From JAIBCC01 sp963763855 (GTDB taxonomy: Bacteria; Acidobacteriota; Blastocatellia; Pyrinomonadales; Pyrinomonadaceae), in NCBI GenBank assembly GCA_963763855.1, contig CAVXPU010000005.1:1798001-1862000 (forward strand): a stretch of 64,000 bases of DNA, given 5' to 3'. A program made the translations under genes and the position numbers. Numbering within the stretch: the first letter of the stretch is position 1; each line of letters starts with the position of its first letter. The notes under the pieces were generated by a model, which was given only the letters and a program-made list of their open reading frames with translations, was not told the origin of the DNA and did no database searches. Shown in pieces: positions 26,477-36,525 of the stretch.

Positions 26477-26829
26477 TTATTGAACTTTGATGATGTAGTT
26501 TTGATTGATTTGAACAACTGAACATTCGTCTAACTGCTTGATTATCAATTCCATATTTCTTTCAAATAATGCAATTAACTCAGTATTTTTGATATTTCCT
26601 GTCTTAAGATGAAGTAATTTGAAAGCTCTTTTTTGGCGGTGAAACTATCGTAAAAATCAGCGTCTTTGGAAATTACGATTCGGTTTTCAGCTACTGAAAG
26701 ACGATTTATTTCGGTATCGGTCGTGTCGTTTCCATCGGGTAATTCGCTGGTATGAATAGTGTCGAAACCTTTCTCGCGTAATGAATACGCTAAAGATTTC
26801 GGCAAATGTGCGTCAACGATGAACTTCAT
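26477..26829 (-). pseudogene. DUF5615 PIN-like toxin, one frameshift
   Basis: The - strand frame from ATG 26829 gives a DUF5615 start (FIVDAHLPKSLAYSL, then DGNDTTDTEINRLS and SKDADFYDSF). After the six-base T run at 26629-26634 (A run on the coding strand) the family pattern continues in another frame (LLHLKTGNIKNTELIALFE...) to a stop at 26477. Adding one A to the run restores about 117 residues. Paired with a DUF433 gene it forms a known type of toxin-antitoxin module. In its current form the protein would be truncated at 26575 and probably inactive. Confidence 0.8.
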
Positions 26830-27065
26830 GCCGTTACGAGTTCCGTAATCGAGCCGACATTAGCCAACTTCGCCGCAAACATCAAACACGCTCGCAAATC
26901 CTCTTTTTCAAGGTCTTCGTAATCCGCCAAAATTTCCTCATTGGTCATTCCCGAAGCCATCAATTCCAATATATTTTCAACCGGATAGCGTTTATTTCGG
27001 ATAGTCGGTTTTCCGTGACAAACATTTGGATTTATAGTGATTCGTTGCAAAATTTGCTGTTCCAT
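26826..27065 (-). CDS. DUF433 antitoxin
   Basis: 79 residues with the DUF433 pattern (RITINPNVCHGKPTIRNKRYPVENI, then LASGMTNEEILADYEDL), a winged-helix-like DNA-binding antitoxin usually encoded next to DUF5615. Overlaps the toxin gene by the ATGA arrangement. If the toxin is broken, the antitoxin may be an orphan. Confidence 0.87.
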   Translation of the reverse strand: MEQQILQRITINPNVCHGKPTIRNKRYPVENILELMASGMTNEEILADYEDLEKEDLRACLMFAAKLANVGSITELVTA

Positions 27066-27111
27066 AAATTGGATTGTAACATAATCTTTTGAAGAAAATA
27101 TACCTTTAGTC

Positions 27112-27184
27112 TGACAACCGCACCCTTGCAGAATGTTGAATACCGCAAACCGCGAGGAGTTTGGGGCGAACTTTGGATAATCTT
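27112..27184 (+). repeat. Dispersed repeat, copy C (5' half)
   Basis: Starts TGACAACCGCA and matches the first half of copy A through TTTGGATAATCTT, where it stops. The stop point is the same TAATCTT at which copy B begins. Right after it comes an AT-rich 7-nt-period sequence. Confidence 0.85.
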
Positions 27185-27262
27185 TAATAATTGTTAATGA
27201 TTAATTATTAATTGTTAATTTAAGCGGGAAGCAATTAACAATTAACCATTGATAATTAACAA
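27185..27262. repeat. AT-rich heptamer-type repeat with inverted arms
   Basis: Repeated words of the TTAATTG / TTAATGA type with 7-nt spacing, followed after a short GCGGGAAGC spacer by their inverse (AATTAACAATTAACC...). It joins directly to repeat copy C and ends at the stop of the DUF808 gene. Confidence 0.65.
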
Positions 27263-28144
27263 TTATAATTCGGTTTTACGAAATGATGAAATAATTTTTT
27301 TGATGATCGTTACCGCACCGACCGCAATCAGACCGACGATAATCCCAAGGACGGCTTCTTTAATAATCGAAGGAATCTGCGGCAGAAGTTCATGCAAAAA
27401 GTGTATATTATGAGCAAAAATTCCTCCGGCGACGAGAATCAGAGCGATTGTGCCGACGACGCTTAACAGACGGATAACTTTAGGCAATAAATTGACCAAA
27501 AATTGTCCGAGTTTGGGGGAAAATCCTTTTTTTTCGTCCGAACCGATGAGTTTGTAGCCGATGTCGTCCATTCTGACAATCATGGCGACCAGTCCGTAAA
27601 CGCCGACCGTCGCAATCAAAGCGACGAAAGAAACAGTAAGTATTTGAGTGATCAGCGGTTTGTCCAACACAGTTCCCAACGCGATGATGACTATTTCAAC
27701 CGACAAAATAAAATCGGTTGAGATGGCTGATTTAACCTTTGTTTTTTCTTCCGTTTCGCTGTCTTCGGGATGCGGTTCTGAAACGGGATGATCATGATGA
27801 TGTTCGTCGCGATGAAATATCCAATGAAGGATTTTTTCAACTCCTTCATAAGCCAAATAAATTCCTCCTACCACCAACGCGATAATGATCGCCGGCGGAA
27901 AGATCACGTTTAGAATAAATGCTAGAGGAACGATGATGAGTTTGTTGATAAATGAACCTTTGGTAATCGCCCACAAAACAGGCAGTTCACGCGAAGAAAC
28001 AAAACCCGTCGCTTTTTCCGCATTGACCGCGAGATCATCACCCAATATTCCGGCTGTTTTTTTCGTGGCGATTTTGCTGGCTAAAGCAACATCGTCCATC
28101 AACATAGCAATATCGTCTAAAATTGCAAAAATTCCTGATGCCAT
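27263..28144 (-). CDS. DUF808 (YedI-like) membrane protein
   Basis: 293 residues with six to seven membrane helices. The N-terminus (ASGIFAILDDIAMLMDDVA) is the signature of DUF808/YedI inner-membrane proteins, function unknown. A cytoplasmic loop near 112-135 is His/Glu-rich (DEHHHDH) and might bind metal. No good ribosome site; promoter not seen. Bounded by repeat copies C and D, opposite in direction to its flanking gene. Confidence 0.87.
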   Translation of the reverse strand: MASGIFAILDDIAMLMDDVALASKIATKKTAGILGDDLAVNAEKATGFVSSRELPVLWAITKGSFINKLIIVPLAFILNVIFPPAIIIALVVGGIYLAYEGVEKILHWIFHRDEHHHDHPVSEPHPEDSETEEKTKVKSAISTDFILSVEIVIIALGTVLDKPLITQILTVSFVALIATVGVYGLVAMIVRMDDIGYKLIGSDEKKGFSPKLGQFLVNLLPKVIRLLSVVGTIALILVAGGIFAHNIHFLHELLPQIPSIIKEAVLGIIVGLIAVGAVTIIKKIISSFRKTEL

Positions 28145-28320
28145 ATGTTTGTTAAAATTAAGGTTACAAAATTACTCCGGAATTTCCAATCCCTTTACCA
28201 AAGAAAGTTTTAATTTTAATTTGCAAAAGTGCATAAAACAAGGCGAAATTATTAAATTTTTTCTGTTAAGCTGTTTTTAATCAATAATCATTTCAGAACG
28301 TCAGATACTGAACTGATAAA

Positions 28321-28424
28321 TTTGGGGGGCAAACTTTGGATAATCGATTTTCATTTATCATTCAACATTTACCATTCATCATTAAGAAAAGTTCCGATTC
28401 GGCGGAAGTTTATGCAGTGAAAGT
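28321..28424 (+). repeat. Dispersed repeat, copy D (split by a heptamer run)
   Basis: A 5' fragment (GGGGCAAACTTTGGATAATC, 28325-28345) and the 3' end (GATTCGGCGGAAGTTTATG, about 28396-28415) flank a run of 7-nt words (ATTTATC, ATTCAAC, ATTTACC, ATTCATC) at about 28351-28382. The interruption again begins at TAATC. The segment in between (CTTGGAAAAG ... GTTGGC) is missing. Confidence 0.8.
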
Positions 28425-28450
28425 TTTCAGTTATGATAAAAGTAGCGTAA

Positions 28451-29587
28451 ATGAATAATTTTTTGACAGCATTTTTAGTCGGTGAAAGTTTTCTGCTCGC
28501 CTTTTTACTTTACTTTCATCCGCTAAAGCAAAACGCAAAAGCCAATAAATGGCTTAGTTTGTTTGCGTTTGTCATGGGAACTGCTTTTATTGAAAATTAC
28601 ATTGTAGATTTTGGACTAAGTGAATCTTACCCTTTCTTCATTAAAATAATAGACAGTTTGCAGTTTTTATTAGCCCCGAGCCTTTACATCAGCGTTCTTT
28701 ATTTTGTTCACCCGACCACTAAATTCAAAATTCGCTATTGGTTACATTTTCTGCCGTTTGTAGTGTATGCAGCAATTGAGAATTTTTTATTTTCAGGCAA
28801 AGAAAGTCTTGCCACGAAAACGATTTTTGAGATTGGCGAAACCGCTTTTTGGGTTCGAAATATTTTGCCATTTCAAGTTCTATTTTACATTATTGTTTCG
28901 TATCGAACGCTCATAAAACACAACAGAAATTTGCAATTGATTACAGCCTCAACCCAAAAGATCGACATGAAATGGCTTAAAATCTTGCTGATTATTTTGG
29001 TTTTCCCGCTTCTTTTTTGGATCAACGACGCACTCGGCATTTTCCCAACACTGGTAAATCTCAACCGTTTTATCTATTCCATTTCTATCTTTTTTCTTGC
29101 CTATTTTGCGATGAAGCAAACCGCAATTTTTCCCTTTAAAAACGAAGATTTAGCTGAAATTTCAGAGATAATTAACGAAGAAAGCGAGACAAACTCGACG
29201 CCGAACGAGACGAAAACTCTTCCAAGATTGAATGACGACCAAATCAAGACTTTGACTGCCAAATTGGAAAACTTGATGGTAAATGAAAAGATTTTTCTCG
29301 ACAACGAAATAAATTTAGCGACGGTTGCCGAAAGAATGAACATCAGTATTCATGATACTTCGTATTTGATCAACGAGGTTACAGGCAGTAATTTCTACAA
29401 TTTCGTGAATCAATATCGTGTCGAAGAAGCCAAGAAATTATTGACTTCATCAAAGACAGATAATCTGAATATGTTGGGCATCGCCTTTGAATCGGGATTC
29501 AATTCTAAAACTACATTTAATACTGCTTTCAAGAAAACCGTCGGCATCTCTCCGTCTGAATATTCCAAAAAACATAAAAATTTATAG
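28451..29587 (+). CDS. Membrane-anchored AraC-type regulator
   Basis: 378 residues: seven predicted membrane helices (about 1-225), a linker rich in Glu/Asn/Thr (about 235-260), then an AraC/XylS DNA-binding domain (about 275-378) with both HTH units (NLATVAERMNISIHDTSYLINEV and FESGFNSKTTFNTAFKKTVGISPSEY). This membrane-anchored layout senses signals in the envelope and acts on nearby genes. The secreted esterase 62 bp downstream on the same strand is the probable target or operon partner. Confidence 0.88.
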   Translation: MNNFLTAFLVGESFLLAFLLYFHPLKQNAKANKWLSLFAFVMGTAFIENYIVDFGLSESYPFFIKIIDSLQFLLAPSLYISVLYFVHPTTKFKIRYWLHFLPFVVYAAIENFLFSGKESLATKTIFEIGETAFWVRNILPFQVLFYIIVSYRTLIKHNRNLQLITASTQKIDMKWLKILLIILVFPLLFWINDALGIFPTLVNLNRFIYSISIFFLAYFAMKQTAIFPFKNEDLAEISEIINEESETNSTPNETKTLPRLNDDQIKTLTAKLENLMVNEKIFLDNEINLATVAERMNISIHDTSYLINEVTGSNFYNFVNQYRVEEAKKLLTSSKTDNLNMLGIAFESGFNSKTTFNTAFKKTVGISPSEYSKKHKNL

Positions 29588-29649
29588 AAATGTGTTCGCT
29601 TGGATAAACCCGAACGACTCTGGATTTTCATTTCCGATAAGATTGCGGT

Positions 29650-30714
29650 ATGAAAAAACATACTTTATACACAACCTTCGTTTTCTTGCTTTTATCGGTT
29701 CAATTTGTAATTGCACAAGATAAAGGCACCGTTAAAATTGATGCTTTGGTTTCCAAGGCTTTAACCAATAATGTAATTGGCGTGGATAACAAACGACCAA
29801 TTTCAATCTATCTTCCGCCAAGTTATTCAACTTCAAACAAACGCTATCCCGTAATGTATTTGCTTCATGGGACAGGCGACGATCATTTCAATTTTGTGGA
29901 TGAATCCAATAAATACGCTGCAATCCAAGGTTTAATTGATACTGGTGTTTCGTCGAATCGTTTTGGCGAAATGATTGTTGTTACGCCAAATGAAAACACG
30001 CAGTGGGGCGGTAGTTTTTATGTAAATTCTTCTGCCACGGGGAATTGGGAAGATTTTACGGCAAAAGAACTCGTAAATCACATTGATACGAATTACCGAA
30101 CTCTTGCCAAAGCAGAATCAAGAGCCATCGTCGGACATTCGATGGGAGGTTTTGGGGCGATTACTCTGGCGATGAAACACCCTGACGTTTTCAGCGTTGC
30201 GTATGGGTTGAATAGCGGTTTTCTAAGTTTTACCGACGATCTCAATCCTAATAACCCTGATGTCAAAAAGTTTATCGAAGCCAAAACTATTGAGGAACTT
30301 TTAGCGACTAAGAACCAAATTTCTATCGGGATGCTGATGGTCGCACAAGCCTTTTCTCCCAACCCAGCCAACCTGCCATTTTTTGCAGATAAACCCTACA
30401 AAATTGAAGGAAATAAACTTGTTCCGAATCCGGAAGCGTATAGCAAATGGCTTGAATATGATGTTATTCGAATGGCTGAAACAAATAAAGAAAATCTGCT
30501 GAAACTGAGAGGCATAAAATTTGATTGCGGCGACGAAGAGCACATCAAGCTAATTGAAATCAACAGCCGTTTGTTATCTAAAAAACTGACCGAATTAAAG
30601 ATTCCGCATCAGTTTGAACAATACAATGGCGATCATAGAAACAGGATTTGGGGGTTAAAAGGCAGAATTTACAATGAAGTTCTTCCGTTTGTTTTTCATA
30701 ATTTGGTGAAATAA
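29650..30714 (+). CDS. Secreted alpha/beta-hydrolase esterase
   Basis: 354 residues with a signal peptide (about 1-22, cut after AQ). The fold is esterase-D/Fes-like: oxyanion loop in YLLHGTGDDHFNF, nucleophile Ser in GHSMGGFG (about 165), Asp and His later (HQFEQYNGDHR). Natural substrates (ferulic or other acyl esters, siderophores) cannot be told from the sequence. Located 62 bp after the AraC-type regulator and before repeat copy E. Confidence 0.85.
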   Translation: MKKHTLYTTFVFLLLSVQFVIAQDKGTVKIDALVSKALTNNVIGVDNKRPISIYLPPSYSTSNKRYPVMYLLHGTGDDHFNFVDESNKYAAIQGLIDTGVSSNRFGEMIVVTPNENTQWGGSFYVNSSATGNWEDFTAKELVNHIDTNYRTLAKAESRAIVGHSMGGFGAITLAMKHPDVFSVAYGLNSGFLSFTDDLNPNNPDVKKFIEAKTIEELLATKNQISIGMLMVAQAFSPNPANLPFFADKPYKIEGNKLVPNPEAYSKWLEYDVIRMAETNKENLLKLRGIKFDCGDEEHIKLIEINSRLLSKKLTELKIPHQFEQYNGDHRNRIWGLKGRIYNEVLPFVFHNLVK

Positions 30715-30751
30715 TTTCTCAACTTGGTTCGCTCCAAATAATCCGCAGTTT

Positions 30752-30863
30752 TGTAGTATTCTGAATACCGCAAACCGCTGACAGTTTGGGGCGAACTTTG
30801 AATAATCTTGGAAAAGATTTTCGCAGCAAGCCGCGTTGCTGGCGTTGGCGATTTAGCGTAAGT
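30752..30863 (+). repeat. Dispersed repeat, copy E (diverged)
   Basis: Retains GAATACCGCAAACCGC, TTTGGGGCGAACTTTG, TAATCTTGGAAAAGAT and CGTTGCTGGCGTTGGCGAT with substitutions and small gaps relative to copy A. The 50-codon frame of copy A is broken here by a stop and a frameshift. Confidence 0.8.
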
Positions 30864-30912
30864 GTCGACAATTGTTATGTAAGAAAAGAGTTACCTGTGA
30901 TACAGGAATTCA

Positions 30913-31932
30913 CTATTCCGGATTTTCCTTGATGAACTTTTCAATTTTCCTTTTGTCTGGATAATCCGGGATTTTTGTTAGAAATATCTTATATTCCTGA
31001 GTTGCAAATTGTTTCGCCCCGGCGAGTTCGTAAAGTCGGGCGATTCGCAGATGGCATTCCGCCATGCCGATTGGATCAAGTTTTATAGCCGCATTTAATG
31101 CTTCAACTCCTAACGACCCCTTTTTGGCTTGTAGATATGCCTCGCCAAGGAGCTGATGTGCTCTCGCTGATGCTGGCTCGAGGCTGATTACATGCTTAAA
31201 AATTTCAATTGCTGCTTCAAATTGTTTTTGTTCAATCCGTAGTTTTCCGAGAAAGACCCATGCCGGGGTGTATTCCACTTTCAACTCTAGCGATTTTCTA
31301 AACGCAGAATTGGCTTCAGGCAGCAATTTTTGTTCAAGATATAACTCGCCAAGTTTCGCCCATGCAATAAAATCTTCCTTGTCTATTGAAACGATTTCCT
31401 GAATATACTCGATCGCTTTTTTGGGACTTTTACTTCGTTCGGCTTCACCGGCTTTTTTATAGAGTTCAATTGTTTTTGGATTTATCGGGCGTGAAAACCT
31501 GGCGGAAACAACTCCCGGTGGTGCCGATTTTTCCGGTTTTGGCGAATATATCTCGAAATCTTCGCGTTGCTGTGCAGGTGCGAATGAGGAAAGTGATCGA
31601 CGTGCCACTTCCAAACCATCCAATTCGACCGTAAGCGTTCCATTGCCGCTGCTCTTTCTCTTAAAGCAATAATTACCCGAATTTCCGATAAATAAACGTG
31701 CGGGAGTTTGAAGACCATCCGATAAAACTACAGCAACCTTAGGTAATTTGGAGCTTTGATCAAATCCTCTCAAACTAACTTTGCCGTAAACATATGGAAC
31801 GCGAGCAAAAGGCGATTCCAGCGAAGGGGTTGCACCGGCTTCAGAGCAGATTTCGTCCGCTTGTGCCCGAGCCGAACCGGCAAACAATAGGCACGAAAGA
31901 AAGATTAACACTGTCCCAATCGGAAATTTCAT
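30913..31932 (-). CDS. Exported TPR protein
   Basis: 339 residues: signal peptide (1-23, after ARA), a beta domain of carboxypeptidase-regulatory character (about 45-115; VSLRGFDQSSKLPKVAVVLSDG), linker, then five or six tetratricopeptide repeats (about 150-330; KAIEYIQEIV, PEANSAFRKSL, AAIEIFKHVI, LGVEALNAAI). TPR proteins of this type assemble envelope or secretion complexes. It has its own upstream region and no obvious operon partner. Confidence 0.82.
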   Translation of the reverse strand: MKFPIGTVLIFLSCLLFAGSARAQADEICSEAGATPSLESPFARVPYVYGKVSLRGFDQSSKLPKVAVVLSDGLQTPARLFIGNSGNYCFKRKSSGNGTLTVELDGLEVARRSLSSFAPAQQREDFEIYSPKPEKSAPPGVVSARFSRPINPKTIELYKKAGEAERSKSPKKAIEYIQEIVSIDKEDFIAWAKLGELYLEQKLLPEANSAFRKSLELKVEYTPAWVFLGKLRIEQKQFEAAIEIFKHVISLEPASARAHQLLGEAYLQAKKGSLGVEALNAAIKLDPIGMAECHLRIARLYELAGAKQFATQEYKIFLTKIPDYPDKRKIEKFIKENPE

Positions 31933-32187
31933 AATTCGCCCGGAATTCGAAGACCAACCTGAAAAGGTGCTTTTCGCTTAGTAATATTCCAATCGTGCTA
32001 ATAAGTCAAGCAAATTTGTTGGCATTTGAATGTAACGGGAATTGGTCCGAAACGTCCAGGATGTTTTCTACGCGAATTTCTTTCATCCGCTTTGTTCAGA
32101 TATCAAATACTAGTTTGTAAAAAATCCAATCTAGGTTTATTTTTGAATTGCTCTACAAAATAATCTATCTATTTTATCAGGAGAATT
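31933..32187. other. Divergent intergenic region
   Basis: About 255 bp between two divergently read genes. It must contain promoters for both, but I see no strong -35/-10 pair, hairpin or repeat. Confidence 0.4.
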
Positions 32188-35145
32188 ATGTCTTTGGTGT
32201 CTAAGCGTTTTCTTTTTCCGGCGATTTTGCGTCAATCTCAAAAAGTTATTTTTGCACTTTGTTTAGTTGGTCTTTTGATTCCGCAATTGGTTGCTCAATC
32301 TACGGCGAAGCGATCAATAACGGCTCAGGATTTTGATTCGTGGCGAAGCTTGCAAGGTTCGCAAATCTCGCGAGATGGTAAATTTGTCGCGTATGTGATG
32401 CAGCCGCAAGATGGCGACGGCGAGTTATTTGTAAAAAACACCGCAACCGGTGCGGAATGGCGAAGTTTACGCGGTTATCGTCCGCCAACTCCCCCGCCTG
32501 ATGCTTCCGATCCTGCCGCGACCGCTGCATTTTTGGCTCAGGGACGCTTGCTTCGCCCGATATTTTCGGCGGACAGCAAATATATATTTTTCAATATTGA
32601 ACCGACTAAAGCTGAGTTATTAAAGGCGAGAAAAGATAAAAAGAAGCCTGAAGATTTCCCAAAAAACGCACTCGGCATCATGGATTTAGCGAGTGGAAAA
32701 GTAAATCGCGTTGAACGTGTGAAGAGTTATCAAGTTCCTGAAGATGGTTCGGGTTTTGTGGCTATTTTGAAAGAAGCGGCGAAAGAAGAAAAGAAAGCCG
32801 AAACTCCGACTCCAACTCCTCCTGCGACTCCGGCTGTTCCACCAATAAAACCTCAAACAAAGAAGAAGGATTACGGTACGGACCTAGTTTTGCATAATTT
32901 GTCTAACGGAACTGAACGAACGTTCGCCGACGTCTTGGAATACACATTTAGCAAAGACGCGAAATCGTTAATTTTCGCAGTCTCTTCAAAAAAAGAAGAG
33001 ACAAATGGAGCTTTTGTTGTTACTCCGCAGAGTGATTCAGCACCTGTCGCGTTGCTTTCGGGTGCAGGAAAATACTCAAAATTTTCATGGGATGAAAAGC
33101 AGAATCAGGTCGCGTTTATAAGCGATAAGGATGATACCGCGGCGTCGCAACCGAAATTCAAGGTTTATTATTGGCTTCGCACGCAGCCGTCCGCAAGCGA
33201 AGTTGTTTCGACTCAAACTGCCGGATTTCGTCCTGAATTTGTAGTTAGCGAAAAAGGGTCGTTGAGCTTTTCATATGATGGAAGTCGGCTATTTATGAGT
33301 AATTCGCCGCCGCCGGATCCGGAAGCCGATCCGAATAATGCTATTCCGGACGAAGAAAGGGTAACGGTCGATCTTTGGCATTGGAAGGACGATTATGTTC
33401 AGCCGATGCAAAAAGTTCGTGCGATTAGTGAGCGTGATCGCTCGTATCGTGCGGTTTGGCATATTAAAGAACAGAAGTTTGTCCAACTAGCCGATACAAC
33501 AATGGAGAATGTAAATCCAAGCGTTAATGGGCTTTACGCACTTGGCAGCAGATGATCGGGAGTATCGACCTCTGCAAAATTACGACGCGGGTTATGCAGA
33601 TTATTATTTGGTAAATACGGTTGATGGATCGCGAAAACTATTGCTCAAAAAACAGCAATTCGGAATGAGTTGGTCGCCAAATGGCAAATATGCGATTTTT
33701 TACGATGGAAAGGATTGGAATTCAATCTCGATTCCCGACGGGAAAATTACCAATTTAACGAGGTAAATTGAAAGATTAAATTTTCTGATGAAGAGCATGA
33801 TTCCCCGAGCGTTGCATCTTCTTATGGGATTGCGGGTTGGACGAAAGATGATAAGCACGTTTTGATCAATGATCGATACGATATTTGGCAAATTTCGCCC
33901 GATGGAACCGACGCGAAAATGCTGACGCAGGGAATCGGACGGCATGAAAAAACTTCAATGCGTTACGCGAGATTGAATCCCGACGAGAGATTTGTCGAAC
34001 CCGGGCAAAATTTATTGCTCTACGCCGAAAATGAAGAAACTCGGGATACCGGATTCTATCGGGTGAAACTTGATGGAACTCCCGAAAAACTTATCATGGA
34101 TGCTAAGAATTTTGGCTTCCCAACAAAAGCAAAGGATGCTGATGCGTTGATGTTTTCGGCATCGCGTTTTGATACTTTTCCTGATGTTTGGACGACCACG
34201 GCTGACTTCAAGGCAATCAAGAAAGTTAGCGATGGCGATGCTCAGCGTGCCCAATTTAATTGGGGAAAAGCAGAATTAGTAAGCTTTAAGAACGCTGATA
34301 AAGTGCCGCTCCAAGGTGTTTTGATAAAGCCTGATAATTTTGATCCAAAGAAGAAATATCCGATGATCGTTTATTTATACGAAAAGCTTTCGGATACCGT
34401 AAATAATTTCCAAAATCCGGGTCCGGGCACGTCGGTTAATTTCAGTTATTATGCGAGTAATGGCTATGTGATCTTTATGCCGGATATCGTTTATACGGTT
34501 GGGTATCCCGGGCAAAGTGCGTTGAAATGCGTGCTGCCGGGCGTGCAAGCCGTTGTGGATAAAGGCTATATTGATGAAAACGCAATCGGGATTCAAGGAC
34601 ACAGTTGGGGCGGCTATCAAATTGCCTATATGGTGACGCGGACGAATCGTTTCAAAGCTGCCGCACCGGGTGCGTTGGTCTCAAATATGACGAGTGCCTA
34701 TGGCGGAATTCGTTGGGGTTCGGGACTGCCGAGACAGTTTCAATACGAAAAAACGCAGAGCAGAATTGGCGGAAATCTATGGGATTCTACTGACAAATTT
34801 ATGGAAAATTCTCCGCTCTTTTATGCACCGAAGGTTCAAACTCCAATCTTGATGCTTCACAATGATAATGACGATGCAGTGCCGTGGTATCAGGGAATTG
34901 AATTCTATTTATCGCTTCGCAGATTGAATAAGGAAGTATATATGTTCAATTACAATGGCGAATTCCACGGGCTTCACAGGCGTCAAAATCAAAAGGATTA
35001 TTCACGCAGAATGTTTGAATTCTTCAACCATAAACTCAAAGGAGCACCCGCTCCCGAATGGATGCAGAAAGGGATTCGCTTCATTGATCGTGAGAAAGAA
35101 AAAGAGAAATATCGGCAGCCAGTTGGTGAGGGGATGAAAAAGTAA
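32188..35145 (+). pseudogene. Exported S9-family peptidase (prolyl oligopeptidase type), frameshifted
   Basis: Signal peptide (about 1-35) and a beta-propeller of Asp/Gly-rich blades over 600 residues precede the hydrolase domain: Ser in GHSWGGYQ, Asp in NDNDDAVPW, His in GEFHGLHRR form the catalytic triad. The frame shifts near 33543 (ALG to ADDREY) and again within 33750-33775, where deleting two single bases would join TNLTR to KFSDEEHDSP. The three breaks are all net one-base insertions; repair gives about 984 residues. AGGAG lies before the ATG. The hydrolase half alone (from about 33862) lacks a signal peptide. The M19 dipeptidase follows 34 bp later. Confidence 0.85.
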
Positions 35146-35179
35146 GGTTTTCTGTAACAACCCGGAATAGGAGAATTTA

Positions 35180-36490
35180 ATGAAACGATTTTTAGCAGGA
35201 ATGCTAACTGTATCAATTTTTGTATCATTTTTGAGCATCTCAATATCGGCTCAGAAGTTGACCGATGAAGAAAAATTGATTGCGAAAGCAAAAAAGATTC
35301 ACGCAGAAGTAATCACTCTTGACACGCATAACGACATCGATACGCGGAATTTTACTGATTCTGTAAATTACACGCAAAATCTGCCAAATCAGGTCAATCT
35401 GCCAAAAATGAAGCAAGGTGGACTCGATGTGTCGTGGCTTATCGTTTACACCGGTCAAGGCGAATTAAACGAAGAAGGCTACAAGAAAGCGTATGCAAAT
35501 GCTATCGATAAATTCGACGCGATTCACCATCTGACGGAAAAGATCGCACCAAATGAAATCGAACTCGCTTTGACATCGAAAGACGTTCGCCGAATTACGA
35601 AATCGGGTAAATTAGTTGCCATGATTGGGGTCGAAAATGCTTATCCGATCGGGCTGGATCTCAATAATATCAAGGATTTCGCGATGCGTGGGGCAAGATA
35701 TATGTCGCTCGCACATAACGGACACAGCCAGCTTTCGGATTCGAATACAGGCGAGCGAGATAACGTTTGGCTGCATAATGGCTTGAGCGAAATGGGCAAG
35801 AAAGCTGTATTTGAAATGAATAAATGGGGAATCATGATCGATCTTTCGCATCCTTCAAAACAGGCAAATTTGCAAATGATTCAGTTCACTAAGGCTCCGG
35901 TAATTGCCTCGCATTCGGGAGCAAGAGCCTTGTGTAATCACAGCAGAAATCTCGACGATGAAGAGCTTTTAGCGATCAAAAGAAATGGAGGAGTGGTGCA
36001 AACTGTCGCCTTTCGAAGTTATATAAGTAAAGAAAAAAGTGAGCTCCGCACCAAGCTATCAGGCGAGATAGCCAAAGAAATTGCTGAAAAAGAAGGGTTT
36101 AAGATGATGGAACGGGCAGACTTGATAAAACTGCCCGAAGCTGAAAGAAACGCATACATGGCGAAGATAACAGAATTTCGAGCGAAGACTCGTCCGATTA
36201 TTAATGAACGCTTGAAGACTTCTGCACCCGATGTTAATGTGCAGGATTTCGTAAATCATATTGATTATCTGGTTAAGAGAATTGGAATCGATCACGTTGG
36301 GATTAGCTCGGATTTTGATGGCGGTGGCGGCGTAGAAGGTTGGGACGACGCTTCTGAGACTTTTAATGTAACGCTTGAACTTGTAAGACGTGGCTATACC
36401 AAAAAACAGATCGAAAAGCTTTGGAGCGGAAATCTTTTGCGGGTTTTAGACAAAGTGCAGAAAGTAGCAAAGACGATGCAGAAGCAGTAA
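35180..36490 (+). CDS. Exported M19 membrane-type dipeptidase
   Basis: 436 residues with a signal peptide (1-23). Family motifs of the zinc dipeptidases: LDTHNDI (metal ligands), VENAYPIG, SLAHNG, DLSHPS, ASHSGARALCNHSRNL and ISSDFDGG near the end. Hydrolyses dipeptides (D-Ala-containing in some). The 34-bp gap from the S9 peptidase and a shared AGGAG-type start suggest a peptide-scavenging operon. An inserted Lys/Glu-rich helical segment at about 280-335 is longer than in short members. Confidence 0.9.
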   Translation: MKRFLAGMLTVSIFVSFLSISISAQKLTDEEKLIAKAKKIHAEVITLDTHNDIDTRNFTDSVNYTQNLPNQVNLPKMKQGGLDVSWLIVYTGQGELNEEGYKKAYANAIDKFDAIHHLTEKIAPNEIELALTSKDVRRITKSGKLVAMIGVENAYPIGLDLNNIKDFAMRGARYMSLAHNGHSQLSDSNTGERDNVWLHNGLSEMGKKAVFEMNKWGIMIDLSHPSKQANLQMIQFTKAPVIASHSGARALCNHSRNLDDEELLAIKRNGGVVQTVAFRSYISKEKSELRTKLSGEIAKEIAEKEGFKMMERADLIKLPEAERNAYMAKITEFRAKTRPIINERLKTSAPDVNVQDFVNHIDYLVKRIGIDHVGISSDFDGGGGVEGWDDASETFNVTLELVRRGYTKKQIEKLWSGNLLRVLDKVQKVAKTMQKQ

Positions 36491-36495
36491 ACACG

Positions 36496-36525
36496 GGTCA
36501 AAAGAGCCAATTTTGACCGGTTTTT
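36496..36525 (+). terminator. Rho-independent terminator of the dipeptidase gene
   Basis: Perfect 8-bp stem GGTCAAAA/TTTTGACC with 7-nt loop and T5 run, starting 5 bp after the stop. It overlaps the 3' end of the small gene on the other strand. Confidence 0.78.

Noticed and set aside
25505..30863. Classical integron cassette array
   Set aside because: No tyrosine integrase, no attC core (RYYYAAC/GTTRRRY pair) and mixed gene direction; kept only as a cassette-like pattern in the findings.
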